64,000 nt of DNA from Paguma larvata (GCA_030068075.1 CM057826.1:113856746-113920745); one strand, 5' to 3'. Shown: positions 1 through 11,159, counted from the stretch's first letter. Numbers and translations: made by a program. The notes: generated by a model from the sequence alone, not told the origin.

Positions 1-254
1 TCAACTTTGAGAAACTAGAGGAAAAAAACAAAATCAAATTAAACCTGAAGTGAACAGCAGGAAGGAAATAATTAAGAACATAAAGGAATGAAGTTGATGA
101 CAGAAAAACCATGAAGGAAATCAGTTATAACAAAAGTAGCAATAAAGTTGATAAAGCTCTTATCATATTAATCAGGAGAAAAAAGAAGATGAAGATTACC
201 AGTATTAAGAATGAAAGAATGGACACAACTATAGCGATTAAAAAGATAACATGG
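1..254 (+). mobile_element. L1 LINE fragment, ORF2-derived
   Basis: The sequence matches the pattern of the L1 ORF2 stretch between endonuclease and reverse transcriptase (A-rich, with repeated AAACTAGAGG-, GAAGGAAATAAT- and AAGAATGAAAGA-like strings). It is not an open frame. It continues after the SINE at 255-532 for about 25 bases and then jumps to L1 3'-end sequence, so the copy is both split and internally deleted. The subfamily is not assigned. Confidence 0.7.
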
Positions 255-425
255 AGGGAGCCTGGGTGGCTCAGTCAGTTAAGCGTCTGACTTCGGCTCA
301 GGTATGATCTCATGATTCGTGAGTTCAAGCCCCACATTGGGCTCTGTGCTGACAACTCAGAGCTTGGAGCCTGCTTTGGATTTTGTACCTCCCCCTCTCT
401 TTGCCCCTCACCCACTCATGTTCTG

Positions 426-478
<53 letters not shown>

Positions 479-532
479 AAAATAAATAAACATTAAAAAA
501 AGTGGATCCCTTCACCTAAAAAAAGAAAAAAA
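255..532 (+). mobile_element. Carnivore tRNA-Lys SINE (feline SINEC), full length
   Basis: Head GCCTGGGTGGCTCAGTCAGTTAAGC, body with GAGTTCAAGCCCCACATTGG (B-box region), an expanded CT run at about 422-477 and an AAATAAATAAACATT tail. Flanking copies of AAAAGATAACATGG (241-254) and AAAAGACAACATGG (about 532-545) look like a target-site duplication with one or two changes. It is inserted into an L1. Confidence 0.93.
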
Positions 533-545
533 AAAGACAACATGG

Positions 546-1244
546 GAGTATTTTGAACTGTACAGTTAACAATACCATATTGAGAAGGATGCAGAGAGAC
601 CAGAAGCCTCATACACTGTTGGCAGGAACACAAAATCGTATAGCCTGTTCTGAAAAGTTTAGAGACTCTTCAGAAAAATTTAAAAAATTACCCTATGATC
701 CAGTATTCCCACCCATAGATATTTTTCCATCATACAGAAAAATCTATGTCAACACAAAGATGTATGCACATGCTCATAGCAGCTTTGCTAAATGGCCCAG
801 ACTTAGAAACCAGGAAGAGATCCGTCAACTGGTAAAAGAAGGAGAAAACTGTGGTACAGGGATACTTAGGGAATACTACTCAGCAATCACAAGAAACCCG
901 CTACTGAAACACACAGCTGTATGGGTGATTCTCCAAGCATTATGCTGACTGAAGTAAGATGGACATAGAAAACTACAGACTTTATCATTCTCTTGGTATC
1001 AAAATCTGGAGAAGACCCTACAGTGATAAGAAAGATCGATTGTTTCAAAAGACCCTGGTAGGGATAAAGAAGTGGTTGCCAAAGAGCCCAGGAAAACACT
1101 TAGAAATTACGTGATAGTTCCATATTTTTATTTTAGTGATTATTATGTAACTGATGTAACTGTATTAAATTACCAAAACTCATTTAAATTCTATATGCAA
1201 GGTTGGTGATGTTAATGTTTGTAAACTACACCTTTGTAAAGCTG
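546..1244 (+). mobile_element. L1 LINE 3' end with internal deletion upstream
   Basis: From about 575 the sequence follows the L1 ORF2 C-terminal and 3' UTR pattern: GAGAAGGATGCAGAGA, CCTCATACACTGTTGGCAGG, TACCCTATGATCCAG, CATGCTCATAGCAGC, and an end reading GTAAACTACACCTTTGTAAA. The open frame at 553-948 is a by-product of this relic and not a gene. ORF2 middle sequence joins this part at about 570, so some kilobases of L1 are missing. Confidence 0.75.
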
Positions 1245-1447
1245 ATTTTTTTTTAATCTTTTATTTTTGAGAGAGAGACAGAGCACAAGCTGAGGAGAGG
1301 CAGAGAGAGAGGGAGACACAGAATCCAAATTAGGCTCCATGCTCTGAGCTGTCAACACAGAGACAAACATGGGGCTTGAACCCACAAAGGAGATCATGAC
1401 CTGAGCCGAAGTCAGATGCTTAACCGATTGAGTCACCTGGGCATCCC
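1245..1447 (-). mobile_element. Carnivore SINEC, minus strand
   Basis: Poly-T start, TTATTTTTGAGAGAGAGACAG, CTGAGCTGTCAACACAGAG, GATCATGACCTGAGCC, and an end at the complement of the CTGGGTGGCTC head. It abuts the 3' end of the L1 copy, probably inserted in its A-tail. Confidence 0.9.
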
Positions 1448-1510
1448 ATAAATGATTAAAAAAAAATACTTTAGTAAACATATTTCTTCAGATGGACTAT
1501 ACATTTTAAA

Positions 1511-1622
1511 ATATTATTATTTATTTATTTAAGTAATCCTACAACCAACATGGGGCTTGAACTCACAACCCCAAGATCAAGAGTCACATGGTCTACTGAG
1601 CCAGCCAGGCACCCTGAGTTAT
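1511..1622 (-). mobile_element. Older short carnivore SINEC copy
   Basis: It lacks the CT run and reads TTATTTATTTAAGTAATC, GGGGCTTGAACTCACAACCC, AAGATCAAGAGTCACATGG and CTGAGCCAGCCAGGCACCC, the pattern of older short carnivore SINEs. The 11-base sequence TACATTTTAAA lies at 1500-1510 and again at about 1623-1633, a perfect target-site duplication. Confidence 0.85.
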
Positions 1623-1633
1623 TACATTTTAAA

Positions 1634-2686
1634 GTAAGAGAGAAAAATACTCTGAAAAAAGAACGGAGTAAGAAAAATTGAATTTAAAAAATCCCTAAGG
1701 ATACATAAATAGTGAAAACAGGAAATGCACCCTTAGCCTAACCAATTACCAAAAACTTAATAAAGACTAAGAGTATTCATTGTCATAAAAAAAAAATGTT
1801 TCCAGCCAAATTGGAGTTGATCAAACTCACTGGTTATTAAGAGAAAACTATTAATCCTTTGACAAATATTGACCGTATAGATTATAAAGGATTAGGTCTG
1901 TGCAACATCAACATCAACATTCAATTCATTAAACAATTCTGTCAGTGAGGCTGCTGGATGCGACGCTTAGACAACAGCCATGTGAGCAAAGGCGACTTTG
2001 AAAGATATTTCGGCATCACAGAAGTGTTGACTGATTATGCACGATTTCGATAAAATGTCAGAGGAGAGAAGTAGATCTGAGTACTAATGTCATCACTGTT
2101 AGTAAAACGGGGGGCTGCTCGATCAGCATTCACACTCTAATGGCCGTGAGGGGGACGGGGGCTGGAAGCAGGGGAGAGCTGGAGACAGACATGAAGGCAT
2201 ACAATGTCCAGTACAAAGTCGACACTCGCCAAGCGTTTACCGAATGGAATTGAATTAGTCAGTGAGGTAAGACCTAGGGTTTTTTACATTGCAGCACTGT
2301 GAGTTGGGCTGTCAAACCTTATCAAGTCCAAACAGGATTCACACTGGTCTTTGAAGAATTCAGTCCCTTTAAATAGGTAAATATCAATGAGGAAGATACA
2401 GGAGAAATGTGGGCAAATACCCATCAGGGACTGACCTTCCATGATCAGAATACAATAGCATCTTAAACTCTTCTGAGACAAAGGGAAGAGACTGGCCTTG
2501 ACCTTGATAGAAGCATTATGTGGGACTTCAAGTTGCCTCGTCCTTCTCAGTTAAGGTGAACCAGAGACAAGCTAGAGAGCCACACCTGGCCCTTTCCCCT
2601 TACCCATCACCTCCATTCTGAAACCCTGGGTTCTATAGTCATCCTTAGAGTTTTCTCTGAGAGAGAAAGAGGCACTCACAAAAAGT
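1634..2686. other. Unassigned noncoding stretch
   Basis: No repeat family or coding frame is recognised. CpG dinucleotides are somewhat frequent around 1950-2250 (for example GATGCGACGC), unlike the surrounding AT-rich DNA, but there is no CpG island. A short minus-strand frame at 2284-2481 has no domain features. Confidence 0.4.
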
Positions 2687-2702
2687 AAAAAAAAAAAAAA
2701 AA

Positions 2703-2750
<48 letters not shown>

Positions 2751-2760
2751 AAAAGAAAAA
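2687..2760 (+). repeat. A-rich / (AAAG)n microsatellite
   Basis: A run of about 18 A followed by around 12 uninterrupted GAAA units. It could be the extended tail of an unrecognised retroposon, but no SINE body precedes it. Confidence 0.97.
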
Positions 2761-3429
2761 GACAAAAACAAGAATCCTAAAACTCTATGCACTGCAACCT
2801 TTGCATCATACGTGTCCCGCGGTGTCCCAGAATAAACAGATAAAGCTGGTGAGTAGTAACTTGGGGGCATGTCTCTCTCATAATGAGGTCTGAAGACCAC
2901 AGGCGAAATGCTGTGTGCCATCTCAAACTCCTTACACAGGGATGGAGGTTACCCCAGATCATCCACTACTCTATCCGGCCCGGCAGATGAAGAAAGGTGA
3001 CTCTCTCTCAGAGTTGTGTATTTTTTAGCATATTCATAGAAAACAGCTCTATTGTATTCTAACGGTCCAGTTGTTGCTGAGAGAATACCGAACTTCCTGC
3101 CTCTGAAGACTCCATACTGTGTCATTTCCACAGAACACCTCGGAGGACTGATTCCCTCCAGGACCGTAAACGGCTTTAGGCGGCATAGATAACAGGGATT
3201 AGCCAGGATATCCGAAAACAATTAGCAGAGCTAACGAAATGCAGGAGAGGGAGATTTATAAGACATCCGCAGGATTAGGCCTTAAAATAATTTCCAAACC
3301 CCTCCCGAGGTAAGGGGAGGCCGGGAGGACATTGTAAAGGGTTTTGCTCACCTGTGTGGTTTACTTAGTTTGGTGCCATTATTAAGGCCTCTACAACACA
3401 GATTTACTCACGAACCCTAGACGGAGCAC
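2761..3429. other. Unassigned noncoding stretch
   Basis: No family recognised. The minus-strand frame at 2949-3221 (90 codons) has no signal peptide or domain pattern. A short GC-richer piece with CCCTCCCGAGG lies near 3300. Confidence 0.4.
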
Positions 3430-3740
3430 CTCCGAAGCCCTTCCTGAATTGTAGAACCCTGCTGGGCTTACTAGGTTCCATGAAGGAGAGGATTCGGAGT
3501 CTGTCTTCAAGCAGCTCACCATAAAGCACAGGAGAGAATCAAGCAGGTGCCAGGCTGTGGTACAGATGGGTAAGAGCCTCCATTTCACCAGGTCACATGA
3601 GGACAAGTAAGCCACACCTGGCCTTAAGGGCAAAACAATGGAGGCTTTGTGAAGGAAGGGATATCTGAGGTGAGCCTGACCTATGCATGTAGAGAAGCTG
3701 AAAGAAGACAAGAGGTCAGAAGAGAAATGAGGAACTAATT
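3430..3740 (+). mobile_element. Possible ancient L2-like relic
   Basis: Strings such as GTCTTCAAGCAGCTCACC, GAGGCTTTGTGAAGGAAGG, ATCTGAGGTGAGCCTGA and TGTAGAGAAGCTGAAAGAAG recall a very old mammalian interspersed repeat (L2-like, pattern recalled from memory). Divergence is high, so this is a tentative call. Confidence 0.3.
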
Positions 3741-4390
3741 CCGGGAGAAGAAAAACAGCGCGTGAATGTAATCATGTCAGTCCCGAACCTGTCGCATGTA
3801 GGTAGATATGGAGCTCCATAAGGTCGGGTTGTCACGGCCACAGAGACACAAAAAGCCCGCGTGAGTAATGGAGCCATTCGCAGAAGAAGAAATAGAACAA
3901 GAAAGGTGGGAAGGAGTCGGCGGGGGGCAGTACACCTGGAGAATTCATGATCAAATATCATTGAACAGTAAGATTTGAATATAAAACATCTTTCCTGAGG
4001 CACAACTTAATATTCTATTTGTTCTCCATTAAACAACATTTTTTAGTTTCCCTAGAGCTACTGCTTTGGACACTTTAAAAAATATTAAATTCACTGGAAA
4101 GTCTAAGTACAGCATGGACTTATTATTACAAATTCCCTGTTCTGCTTATATTGGCAAGCTGTTTTACAACCATGTTGACTTTTAAGAAATAATTATTAAC
4201 AGTTTCTCATGGGGTCTGTTAATTGAATTATCGAGTGTTGCTGTGTACAAAGGTCAAAAGCAGGATTTTTCTAGGCTTAACACACTATTTTCCACAGTGT
4301 AGTGTATTTTCCACAGAGCAGAACAGAATTACATAGGTGCCCATTATATAAGAAGCTACCATGATATTTCCACTTTGACTTTAAAAAAAA
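3741..4390. other. Unassigned AT-rich stretch
   Basis: No gene or repeat recognised. A GC-richer segment with CGGCGGGGGG occurs near 3918. The minus frame at 3716-4003 is an isolated open frame without recognisable features. Confidence 0.4.
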
Positions 4391-4399
4391 TTTTCAATG

Positions 4400-4523
4400 A
4401 ATTTTTTTTTAACGTTTACTTATTTTTAAGAGAGAAAGAGACAGAGCATGAGCGGGGAGAGGCAGAGAGAGAAGGAGACCCAGAATCCTAGGCAGGCTCC
4501 AGGCCCTGAGCTGTCAGCACAGG
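4400..4523 (-). mobile_element. Carnivore SINEC, minus strand, head missing
   Basis: Tail half of a minus copy: poly-T, AACGTTTACTTATTTTTAAG, GAGAGGCAGAGAGAG, and CCTGAGCTGTCAGCACAG. It stops there, without the tRNA-like head, and plus-strand SINE sequence follows directly. The flanks TTCAATGA (4393-4400) and TTCAAATGA (about 4676-4684) enclose the pair. Confidence 0.85.
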
Positions 4524-4677
4524 TCAGCTCAGGTCATGATCTCATAGTTCATGAGTCCGAGCCCCATGTCAGTCTCTGTACTGACAGCGTTAGCCTGTTT
4601 GGGAGTCTCTCTCCCTCTCTCTCCGCCCCTACGCCACTTGTTCTCATTCTCTCTCTCAAAATTAATTTAAAAAAATT
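4524..4677 (+). mobile_element. Carnivore SINEC, plus strand, head missing
   Basis: Starts inside the body at CAGCTCAGGTCATGATCTC, continues through TCCGAGCCCCATGTCAG and a CT-rich run, and ends in AAAATTAATTTAAAAAAATTC. With the preceding minus copy it forms an inverted repeat whose centre, both heads, is absent. Confidence 0.85.
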
Positions 4678-6247
4678 CAAATGAACAAAATTATTCAGTT
4701 CGATATATACTTAAGGCAAACTGATTTTCGTTCATACCCACATTTCCCAAACAAAGACACAAAAGCAGAGAAGAATGATAACTGTGTTGAAAATGTTGGA
4801 CACTTTTGGAATGAGAGACAAAAACCTACATTCCAGAGTTTACAGGAAGTTATAGTTGTTTGGTACACCGGATTTGCTGAGAAAGAAGAAATTCACATCA
4901 TCCATACAATAAAGCTCTTTTTGGAGTTCACTGGACATAAAACTGCCTCTTCCCTACAGAGAAGACAATTCTTGGTCAAGGGCAGCTACGTGGCATGTAT
5001 GAAACAAAGGTCAAATGTGTGGCAGGTTTGAAGCTAATCATTATCCATCCCCACCCCCACCCCCAAGAGATCTTTCTGCAGTTTTTTGCAATTACAGTGG
5101 TCTCAATTTGTGGTGTTTCTTTTTGTTTATTTGTTTTAAACCAAAAATCTTAAGCCACACGTTTCTGCGTTCATCTTAAATTTGTCTGAATAAAGCAATC
5201 CCTCCAACATATTTGCAACATTTTGCAATGTCAGATGTTGCTTCCAGCTGCAAGAAAATGTATCTTTTATGCTCCTTCATGCTCTAAGCAACTTAGAATG
5301 TTTACATCTGTAGAAACAGTAGCTCCACGTGGAACGCAGCACCCCAGAGATGGCTGTTTCTATACACTTTTGGACTTCCTCAAAGACAGCATTGTCAAGT
5401 ACATAATGACTGGCTTTTCATGTGGGGCCCAACATTTCAACAGAGACTTTATTATTCATTCCAATCTGGCCTTAGTTCATCCTCCATAGACACTCCAGAT
5501 TAAATTTTCTTCATTATCATTACAGAACTAGATGAATAAGTGGCACATCTGCTCATGAAGTGGTTTATTATCTGTTAGTAGGAGGTTTGGGATGAATAGA
5601 AAAATAACTACAGAGAAGACAAATGCACCCAGGTTTATGCTCACTGTATAAACTACTGATGCTTTCTCTGTAAATCCAATGGTCTCTCCTTTCGGTGAAT
5701 GGAGAATCATTATTTAATAAGTTGATACAATTTATCATGGGGAAAACACAAAGCAGGCAGGAATCAAAGCAAAACAAGTGCACAGAAACCTGGCATGTGA
5801 TTCAGGCCTAATGAAGACCTTCTATTGTTCAATTCAGTTCCCGGCCTGTCTTTCCAAAGGAAAATTTTTAAGATCTGTAAATATTTTACCAACAATCCTT
5901 TATCAGATATTTCTCATGAAAAACCAGACCACGGAAATAAATCTGTTGATTATGAAGACATCAACACATAACAGCTGTGCCATTCACATGAGGCTTACAA
6001 TGAACCTGCTATAGGACTATTAGGATTCTAGCACCCATTTCAGGACTAGCATCAGGCCTACGCAGCCTGACGAGTCTATGCCATTCTTGGAGAAACCCTA
6101 ACAAGCTCTACGCTGAAGAATTTGTCTGTGATATAATTTAACTGAACCTATAATCTTCCACAGACCAGCCATACAGTTTAGGACATGGGTATGAACGGTT
6201 CGCTTCTGCAATCACCAAAATAAGTGACAATGATAAAAAGAGTAGCC
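4678..6247. other. Unassigned noncoding stretch
   Basis: About 1.5 kb without recognisable repeats or genes. It contains a small C-rich run (CCCCACCCCCACCCCC near 5048). Short open frames at 4681-5031 and 5223-5489 show no signal peptide or domain pattern and no splice or promoter context I can defend. Confidence 0.4.
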
Positions 6248-6400
6248 CCTCAAATTGTAATGGACCAAAAAAATTAAAAATCACCTAGGATTTTTGTTGA
6301 AATGCAGACTCTGAAACAGTGGGTCTCAAGCGGGCCTAAGATGCATTTTGAATAAGCTTCCAAATTCCCCTATGCTGGCGGCATTTGGAATCTGTCAGCA
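6248..6400 (+). mobile_element. MER5-like hAT MITE relic
   Basis: Contains AAATCACCTAGGATTTTTG, TTGAAATGCAGACTCTG, GGGCCTAAGATGCATTTTG and AATAAGCTTCCAAATTCCC in the order and spacing of MER5-type elements. Ends are decayed, so the boundaries are approximate. Confidence 0.55.
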
Positions 6401-7045
6401 TGGAGATAAACCCATGATGTTTAGTCATGCTAGCCACCCACGGCTACAGAGGACTCACACATACCTACCCAACTGAACATGTTCCGTGAGTACAAAATAC
6501 ACACCACACTGCAAAGATTCAGTATAAAAAAGAATGTACAGGTCACTGATAATTTTATGCTGATTAAATGTTAAAAAGCTGTTAGGTATACTGTTAAAAT
6601 TATTTATCAAAATTAATTTCCCATGTTTAGTTTTACTTTTCTAAATGTGGCAACCATACGTTTTAAGTCACCTACATGGCATGCATAATTCTATAGCTCT
6701 GGGACTAAAAAAAAAAAAAAAACAATGTGACAAAGTATCTCCATCTACATTAAAATGGCATACATGTGTATGTGTATTATATACATCTGATATACAGAAG
6801 ATGTGGGATATATAGGTAGGTATCACCACACCCACTGAGGAAACTCTTTGACATGCCTGCATGGAGACAGAATAACTATTCTTGCCACTAGCCAAATAGA
6901 TGGATCCAATGAAATGTTTTCAATGACAAGAAAATCAGACTGTTCATTGAGCTATGGGAAAAGTATCTGCTTGGGAAAGACTCCATTTATTTTCAATTCT
7001 CTTGGTTCTGGTTCATTGCTGAGGCAAAAAGGCCCGTCAACAACT
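6401..7045. other. Unassigned stretch with poly-A run
   Basis: No gene recognised. An A run of about 17 lies at 6707-6722. Nothing else repetitive stands out. Confidence 0.4.
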
Positions 7046-7075
7046 GAAAAAAAAAAAAAAAAGAAAGAAAGAAAA
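7046..7075 (+). repeat. A-rich / GAAA simple repeat
   Basis: About 17 A followed by three GAAA units. Confidence 0.9.
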
Positions 7076-7134
7076 GTCCAGAGAAAGAGGAAATAATTCC
7101 CTCCTTAAATTTCTATTTTAAAACCAAGAAAACT

Positions 7135-7338
7135 GGGGCACCTGGATGACTCAGTCGGTTAAGCCTCGGACTTCGGCTCAGGCCATGATCTCATGGTCCA
7201 TGGATTCAGGCCCCATGTCGGGCTCTCTGCTGTTATCACAGAGTCTGCTTTGGGTCCTCTGTCTCTTATGTCTCTGCCCCTCCCCTGCTCACTCGCTCTT
7301 TCTTGGAAATAACTAAACAATAAAATAATAATAATAAT
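7135..7338 (+). mobile_element. Carnivore SINEC, plus strand
   Basis: GGGGCACCTGGATGACTC head, GGCTCAGGCCATGATCTC, CATGTCGGGCTCTCTGCTG, and a tail ending in (AAT)n. The flanks AAAACCAAGAAAACT (7120-7134) and AAAACCAGGAAAACT (about 7339-7353) form a 15-base target-site duplication with one mismatch. Confidence 0.94.
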
Positions 7339-7353
7339 AAAACCAGGAAAACT

Positions 7354-7954
7354 TTTCCAGAAACCACTAGTAGACTTAACTTTCAATTCCATGTTCCAAA
7401 TGGAGTCAGACTCCCAAACCTGAACTAATTCCTGTGGCCTGAAAATTGACGTGTTCTTATTATTATCTTCCTGAATCAACCTGAACAAAAGGAGGAGAAT
7501 TAACAACAACTGGCCTGGAGTGATCAGGCCCCCCTGGCAGAAAAGTACAAGGCTGTCGCAGAATGGGACAAAGCAGGATGTGGTGGGGGGTAAACTCAAC
7601 ACCAACAACAGATGGGCCCCACTCCTGCTGTAAAATGTATAGGATTATCGTCTTGGGAAAATTCTACCTACTAATGGTAACCATTTTTTAAACTAAAAAA
7701 TGTATATGATTAGAAAAAGATTTAAAATAGAATCCTATCACTGAATGATATTATTAGTAATAATAAGTAAGTAATCCTATTGCTTAGTAATAGTAACAAT
7801 AATCCTATCACTTAGTAATAAAACACTGGTAACCCTCCCTCCGGGTATTAGACATGCACACATACGGAAGCTGTATAAACTACACATACCCACTTCTAAC
7901 GTTTTTTTCTTCTATACAATTGGCAGTAGATAGCTTTTCATGGCAATGCATTTA
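7354..7954. other. Unassigned stretch with degenerate TAGTAATA repeats
   Basis: No gene. At 7730-7825 the motif AATCCTATCACTTAGTAATA recurs in degenerate form about three times with AATAATAAGTAAGT filler, a decayed local duplication. The minus frame at 7159-7608 runs into the neighbouring SINE and is not a gene. Confidence 0.45.
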
Positions 7955-8250
7955 CATGTATGTTCATCATTTTTTCTAGCTACAAGTATTCCACTGTACA
8001 TACATACTATAAATGAGAATTTCCCAGAATGCCTAGATGGGCTTCAGATATTAATTCACTCAGTCTTCACAGCAGCCAGGTAGAGTCAGGGGCTGCTCAG
8101 AATACAGCTTTAATTAAAGCAAGCATCTGCTGGCACTCTTTAATGGTAAATTGAGTGACGTACAACCACTAACTCTCATTATAGATATTGAGGCTATTTC
8201 CAAATTTTCATTATTAAGAACCAATCATTGCTAACATTGTCAGGCACATC
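7955..8250 (-). mobile_element. Possible L1 fragment (minus) split by a MIR-like piece
   Basis: CTAGCTACAAGTATTCCACTG at about 7978 and ATTGAGGCTATTTCCAAATT at about 8189 match, in order, the reverse of the old L1 3' region. Between them, TTAATTCACTCAGTCTTCAC at about 8055 resembles a MIR core. All are highly diverged. Confidence 0.35.
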
Positions 8251-9015
8251 TATTTTCCCAGGAGAGGGATCTGATCACAGAATTTTAGACACTTGATCTT
8301 CAGCAGGTTTGTAAAGCCTACAAGAAAAATTGAGACGTAGGAAAATAGTGTTTATAACCCCACCAGATACACCGTCATCCTTCCTAGGCCTACACAATCC
8401 ACAGGACAGCCAGAATCACAAAAAATAATCCAGTTCATTTGAAACAACTTGGGGTAACAATTAGAACTCCTGTGAGCTGTTCCACTAGGTTAGTGAGTAT
8501 CGCTACATCTTGAAATAGTAACATAGTTATTATCAAACCATGACAAAGGAGGCTGGCTTCCCCAATGCTCAGCTCAAGTATGGTTGCTTTGAGCCAGGAT
8601 TTGATCCATGGATAGCACAAGTGGTTTCTCCCAGTGGGTGTGTGTACACATACATGATAGATGACACAGAGACAAGTAACATCTTCTCATTAATCTGGCT
8701 CAAGTTAAATGTTTTAAAAGTTACAAAGCGACATTCTTCCAAAAGTAACCATCATTTGCACCATTTTACCAAGAAGTTCATTGAGGCTTAGGGAGTAACA
8801 AAACCGAAAGGTCTTCAGAGCAAAACCTCAATGCTCTTTTTTTTTTTTTTTTTTTGTAAAGAACCGTCTAAGAAGGGTTGGAAAAGTAAGCTGTAAGCAG
8901 GTTACAAACTCTAAAGCAAATTGAAGATTTTGGGCTTTATTCTGAGGGCTATGGAGAGGAGGGTATCCAGACATAATCCAAAACCCAGCTAAATCTGATT
9001 TAAAATAAATCATGA
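8251..9015. other. Unassigned stretch with poly-T run
   Basis: No gene or family recognised. A T run of about 19-20 occurs at 8838-8857. Open frames here are under 85 codons and featureless. Confidence 0.4.
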
Positions 9016-9221
9016 CGGGTGCCTGGGTGGCTCAGTCGGTTAAGCATCTGACTTGGACTCAGGTCAAGATCTCATGGTCTGTGAGCTCGAGCCCCACACT
9101 GGGCTTTTGCTGACAGCTCAGAGCCCGAAGCCTGTTTCGGATTCTGTGTCTCCCTCTCTCTCTACCCCTCCACTGCTTGCACTCTCTCTCTCTCTCAAAA
9201 ATAAGCAAAGATTAAAAAAAT
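9016..9221 (+). mobile_element. Carnivore SINEC, plus strand
   Basis: GGGTGCCTGGGTGGCTCAG head, CTCGAGCCCCACACTGGG, GACAGCTCAGAGCCCG, CT-rich run and an A-rich tail. AAAATAAATCATGA before and AAAATAAATTGTGA after the element look like a decayed target-site duplication. Confidence 0.93.
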
Positions 9222-9596
9222 AAAAAATAAATTGTGAATCATTTTTAGTATGTTTATTTTGAATATTGCCTGGAACATACTTACACTAAAAAATTCACTA
9301 TTTGAAATCCAAATTTAACTAGGGACGCTTTATTTTTATTTGCTTAATCTGGCAACCTTAAAAGGAAGTCACTAAAAAAGTTCAACCAGAGGAATAACAT
9401 GATAGAATTCGAGCTTTAGAAAGATGCCACCGATTATGATATATAAAACAAGTTCATTTATTTATCTATGACAGCAATTTTAAGCAGCCACCTTATTTAT
9501 TAGACAAAGCTTTAAATAAGAAGCATCCCTGCATTTGTCATATAATTCTTTCTGTATTGCTATGTAACAGCTAGTACAGTAATGGAGGAGAGTAAC
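9222..9596. other. Unassigned AT-rich stretch
   Basis: Nothing recognised beyond AT-rich sequence. Confidence 0.4.
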
Positions 9597-9785
9597 ATTG
9601 TTATACTGGAGGAACATTGACTTTGGAGCCCAAGTACCTGGATTCTATCTTTGACTTCCTCTACTTAAGAATTGTGGGATATTAAGATATTTTACTTCTG
9701 TCTCAGGGTCCTCATCTGTCAACTGGGAATATATTATTTTATGCAGATCCTAACAATCAAATGACAATCAAATATATGTAAAGCC
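9597..9785 (+). mobile_element. MIR SINE
   Basis: Follows the MIR order: ACTTTGGAGCCCAAGTACC, CTGGATTCTATCTTTGACTT, CTCAGGGTCCTCATCTGTC, AACTGGGAATATATTATT, ATATGTAAAGC. About 190 bases, the middle and 3' part of the family. Confidence 0.75.
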
Positions 9786-10123
9786 GACAGGGAAAAAAAT
9801 GTCACGAAACCATCAACTCTTATTATAATTATTGACTTTGTCCAAGTACAATCGTTTTAACTTAAATAAGCTTACCTCAAGGCAAACAGAAAACCAATTT
9901 CACTTACCATGAACAGAAGGTAATTTAAAACGTGTAACCACACGTACAACAAGAAACCCATCATACTGGATTTATTCTTTTACAAAATGGCAATGAAACC
10001 TATTTTTTTAAATCTAAACATTGCCTTTTACATAAGAGAAAATTGAAGCTTAAAGAGAAGATACTTATCTCAGATCCCAGACTTAAACACACAGCTGGGG
10101 ATTAGATCTGTATTCGGTCGCTT
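9786..10123. other. Unassigned stretch
   Basis: Nothing recognised, except that TTACATAAGAGAAAATTGAAG near 10028 could be a very decayed MIR piece. Confidence 0.35.
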
Positions 10124-10366
10124 CTTTTTTTTTAATTTTTTTAAATGTTTTATTTATTTTTGAGAGAGAGAGAGAGAGAGAGTGTGTGTGTGTGTGTGTG
10201 TTAGTGGGGTGAGGGGCAGAAAGAGAGAGAGACACAGAATTCGAAGCAGGCTCGAAGTTCTGAACCTCCCGCAAAGAGCCTGACGCGGGGCTTAAACTCA
10301 TGAACCGTGAGATCATGTCCTAAGCCGAAGTCAGACGCTTAACTGACTGAGCCACCAAGGCGCCCC
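10124..10366 (-). mobile_element. Carnivore SINEC, minus strand, with GA/GT expansion
   Basis: Poly-T, TTTATTTTTGAGAGAGAG, then a (GA)n tract running into (TG)n at about 10163-10201, GAGGGGCAGAAAGAGAG, GAGATCATGTCCTAAGCC and GAGCCACCAAGGCGCCCC. The CT run of the SINE has expanded and mutated into a compound dinucleotide repeat. Confidence 0.92.
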
Positions 10367-10800
10367 TGTAGCAGTAATTTCTAATACAGTGATTTTCCTT
10401 ATACATGCAAAGCTGCCCCATCGCAGGTCTTAACACAAACACCTGCAGAGTTGGGCAGGCTTGAACCTCTAATTATACTAAAAATCTAGCCCCAGTCTTA
10501 CTTCCTAGTTTCACATCTCTGAACCTTTTGTTTTTTAAATCACAGACCATCTCGGTCTTCAGTCGCCTTTCCAAAATTCTCCCCCTGATTCTAAGGGTGG
10601 GCACATGGGATCAGGAGCGGAATTGTCTAGCTGGGATTTCAATGGTTTCCCCCAGTGAGGCAGGTTCAGAAGAAACGTGTAAACATACATAGACGCAAAC
10701 GCACATATGCTGCCTCGTCTATAAATCCTTCTGTTTCCGCTACGACCCCTGAGTCCAGGACCTATCTATTAGCACCGGATCTTCTCCCTTCACCTTTCTG
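10367..10800. other. Unassigned stretch
   Basis: No recognised repeat or gene. A frame at 10655-10861 overlaps the SINE fragment that follows and has no coding features. Confidence 0.4.
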
Positions 10801-10911
10801 CACAGTCAGTGCAGAGCCCCACGTGGGGCTTGATCTCAGAAACCACAAGATCCTGACCTGAGCCAAAATCAAGAGTTGGATGCTTAACGAACTGACCCAC
10901 CCAGGCGTCCC
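10801..10911 (-). mobile_element. Carnivore SINEC fragment (head half), minus strand
   Basis: Only the tRNA-like head half is present: CAGAGCCCCACGTGGGGC, GATCCTGACCTGAGCC, GTTGGATGCTTAACGAACTG, CCCACCCAGGCGTCCC. The tail half with the CT run and poly-T is missing, so the copy is 3'-truncated or was deleted later. Confidence 0.85.
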
Positions 10912-11112
10912 TCCTCTCTGTTTGAATCTCTCTTTCATTTCTCTCTTGACTTGTTTCTGCTCTGACCCTTTGCAGGCAAGGGGAGAAATAAGTAAACATC
11001 ATCAGCCGACTTTATATACTAAGATGGAAAGATATTACAACTGTCAAAAATCAAAATAGTCACTTATGTCCCACCTAAGATCACCCTGTCTGACACATTT
11101 CAGAAACCTATA

Positions 11113-11113
<1 letters not shown>

Positions 11114-11159
<46 letters not shown>
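11114..11159 (+). repeat. (CA)n microsatellite
   Basis: About 23 uninterrupted CA units. Likely polymorphic in length. Confidence 0.98.

Noticed and set aside
553..948. 131-codon plus-strand frame
   Set aside because: It lies in L1 3'-end sequence and does not follow the ORF2 reading frame as a functional protein.
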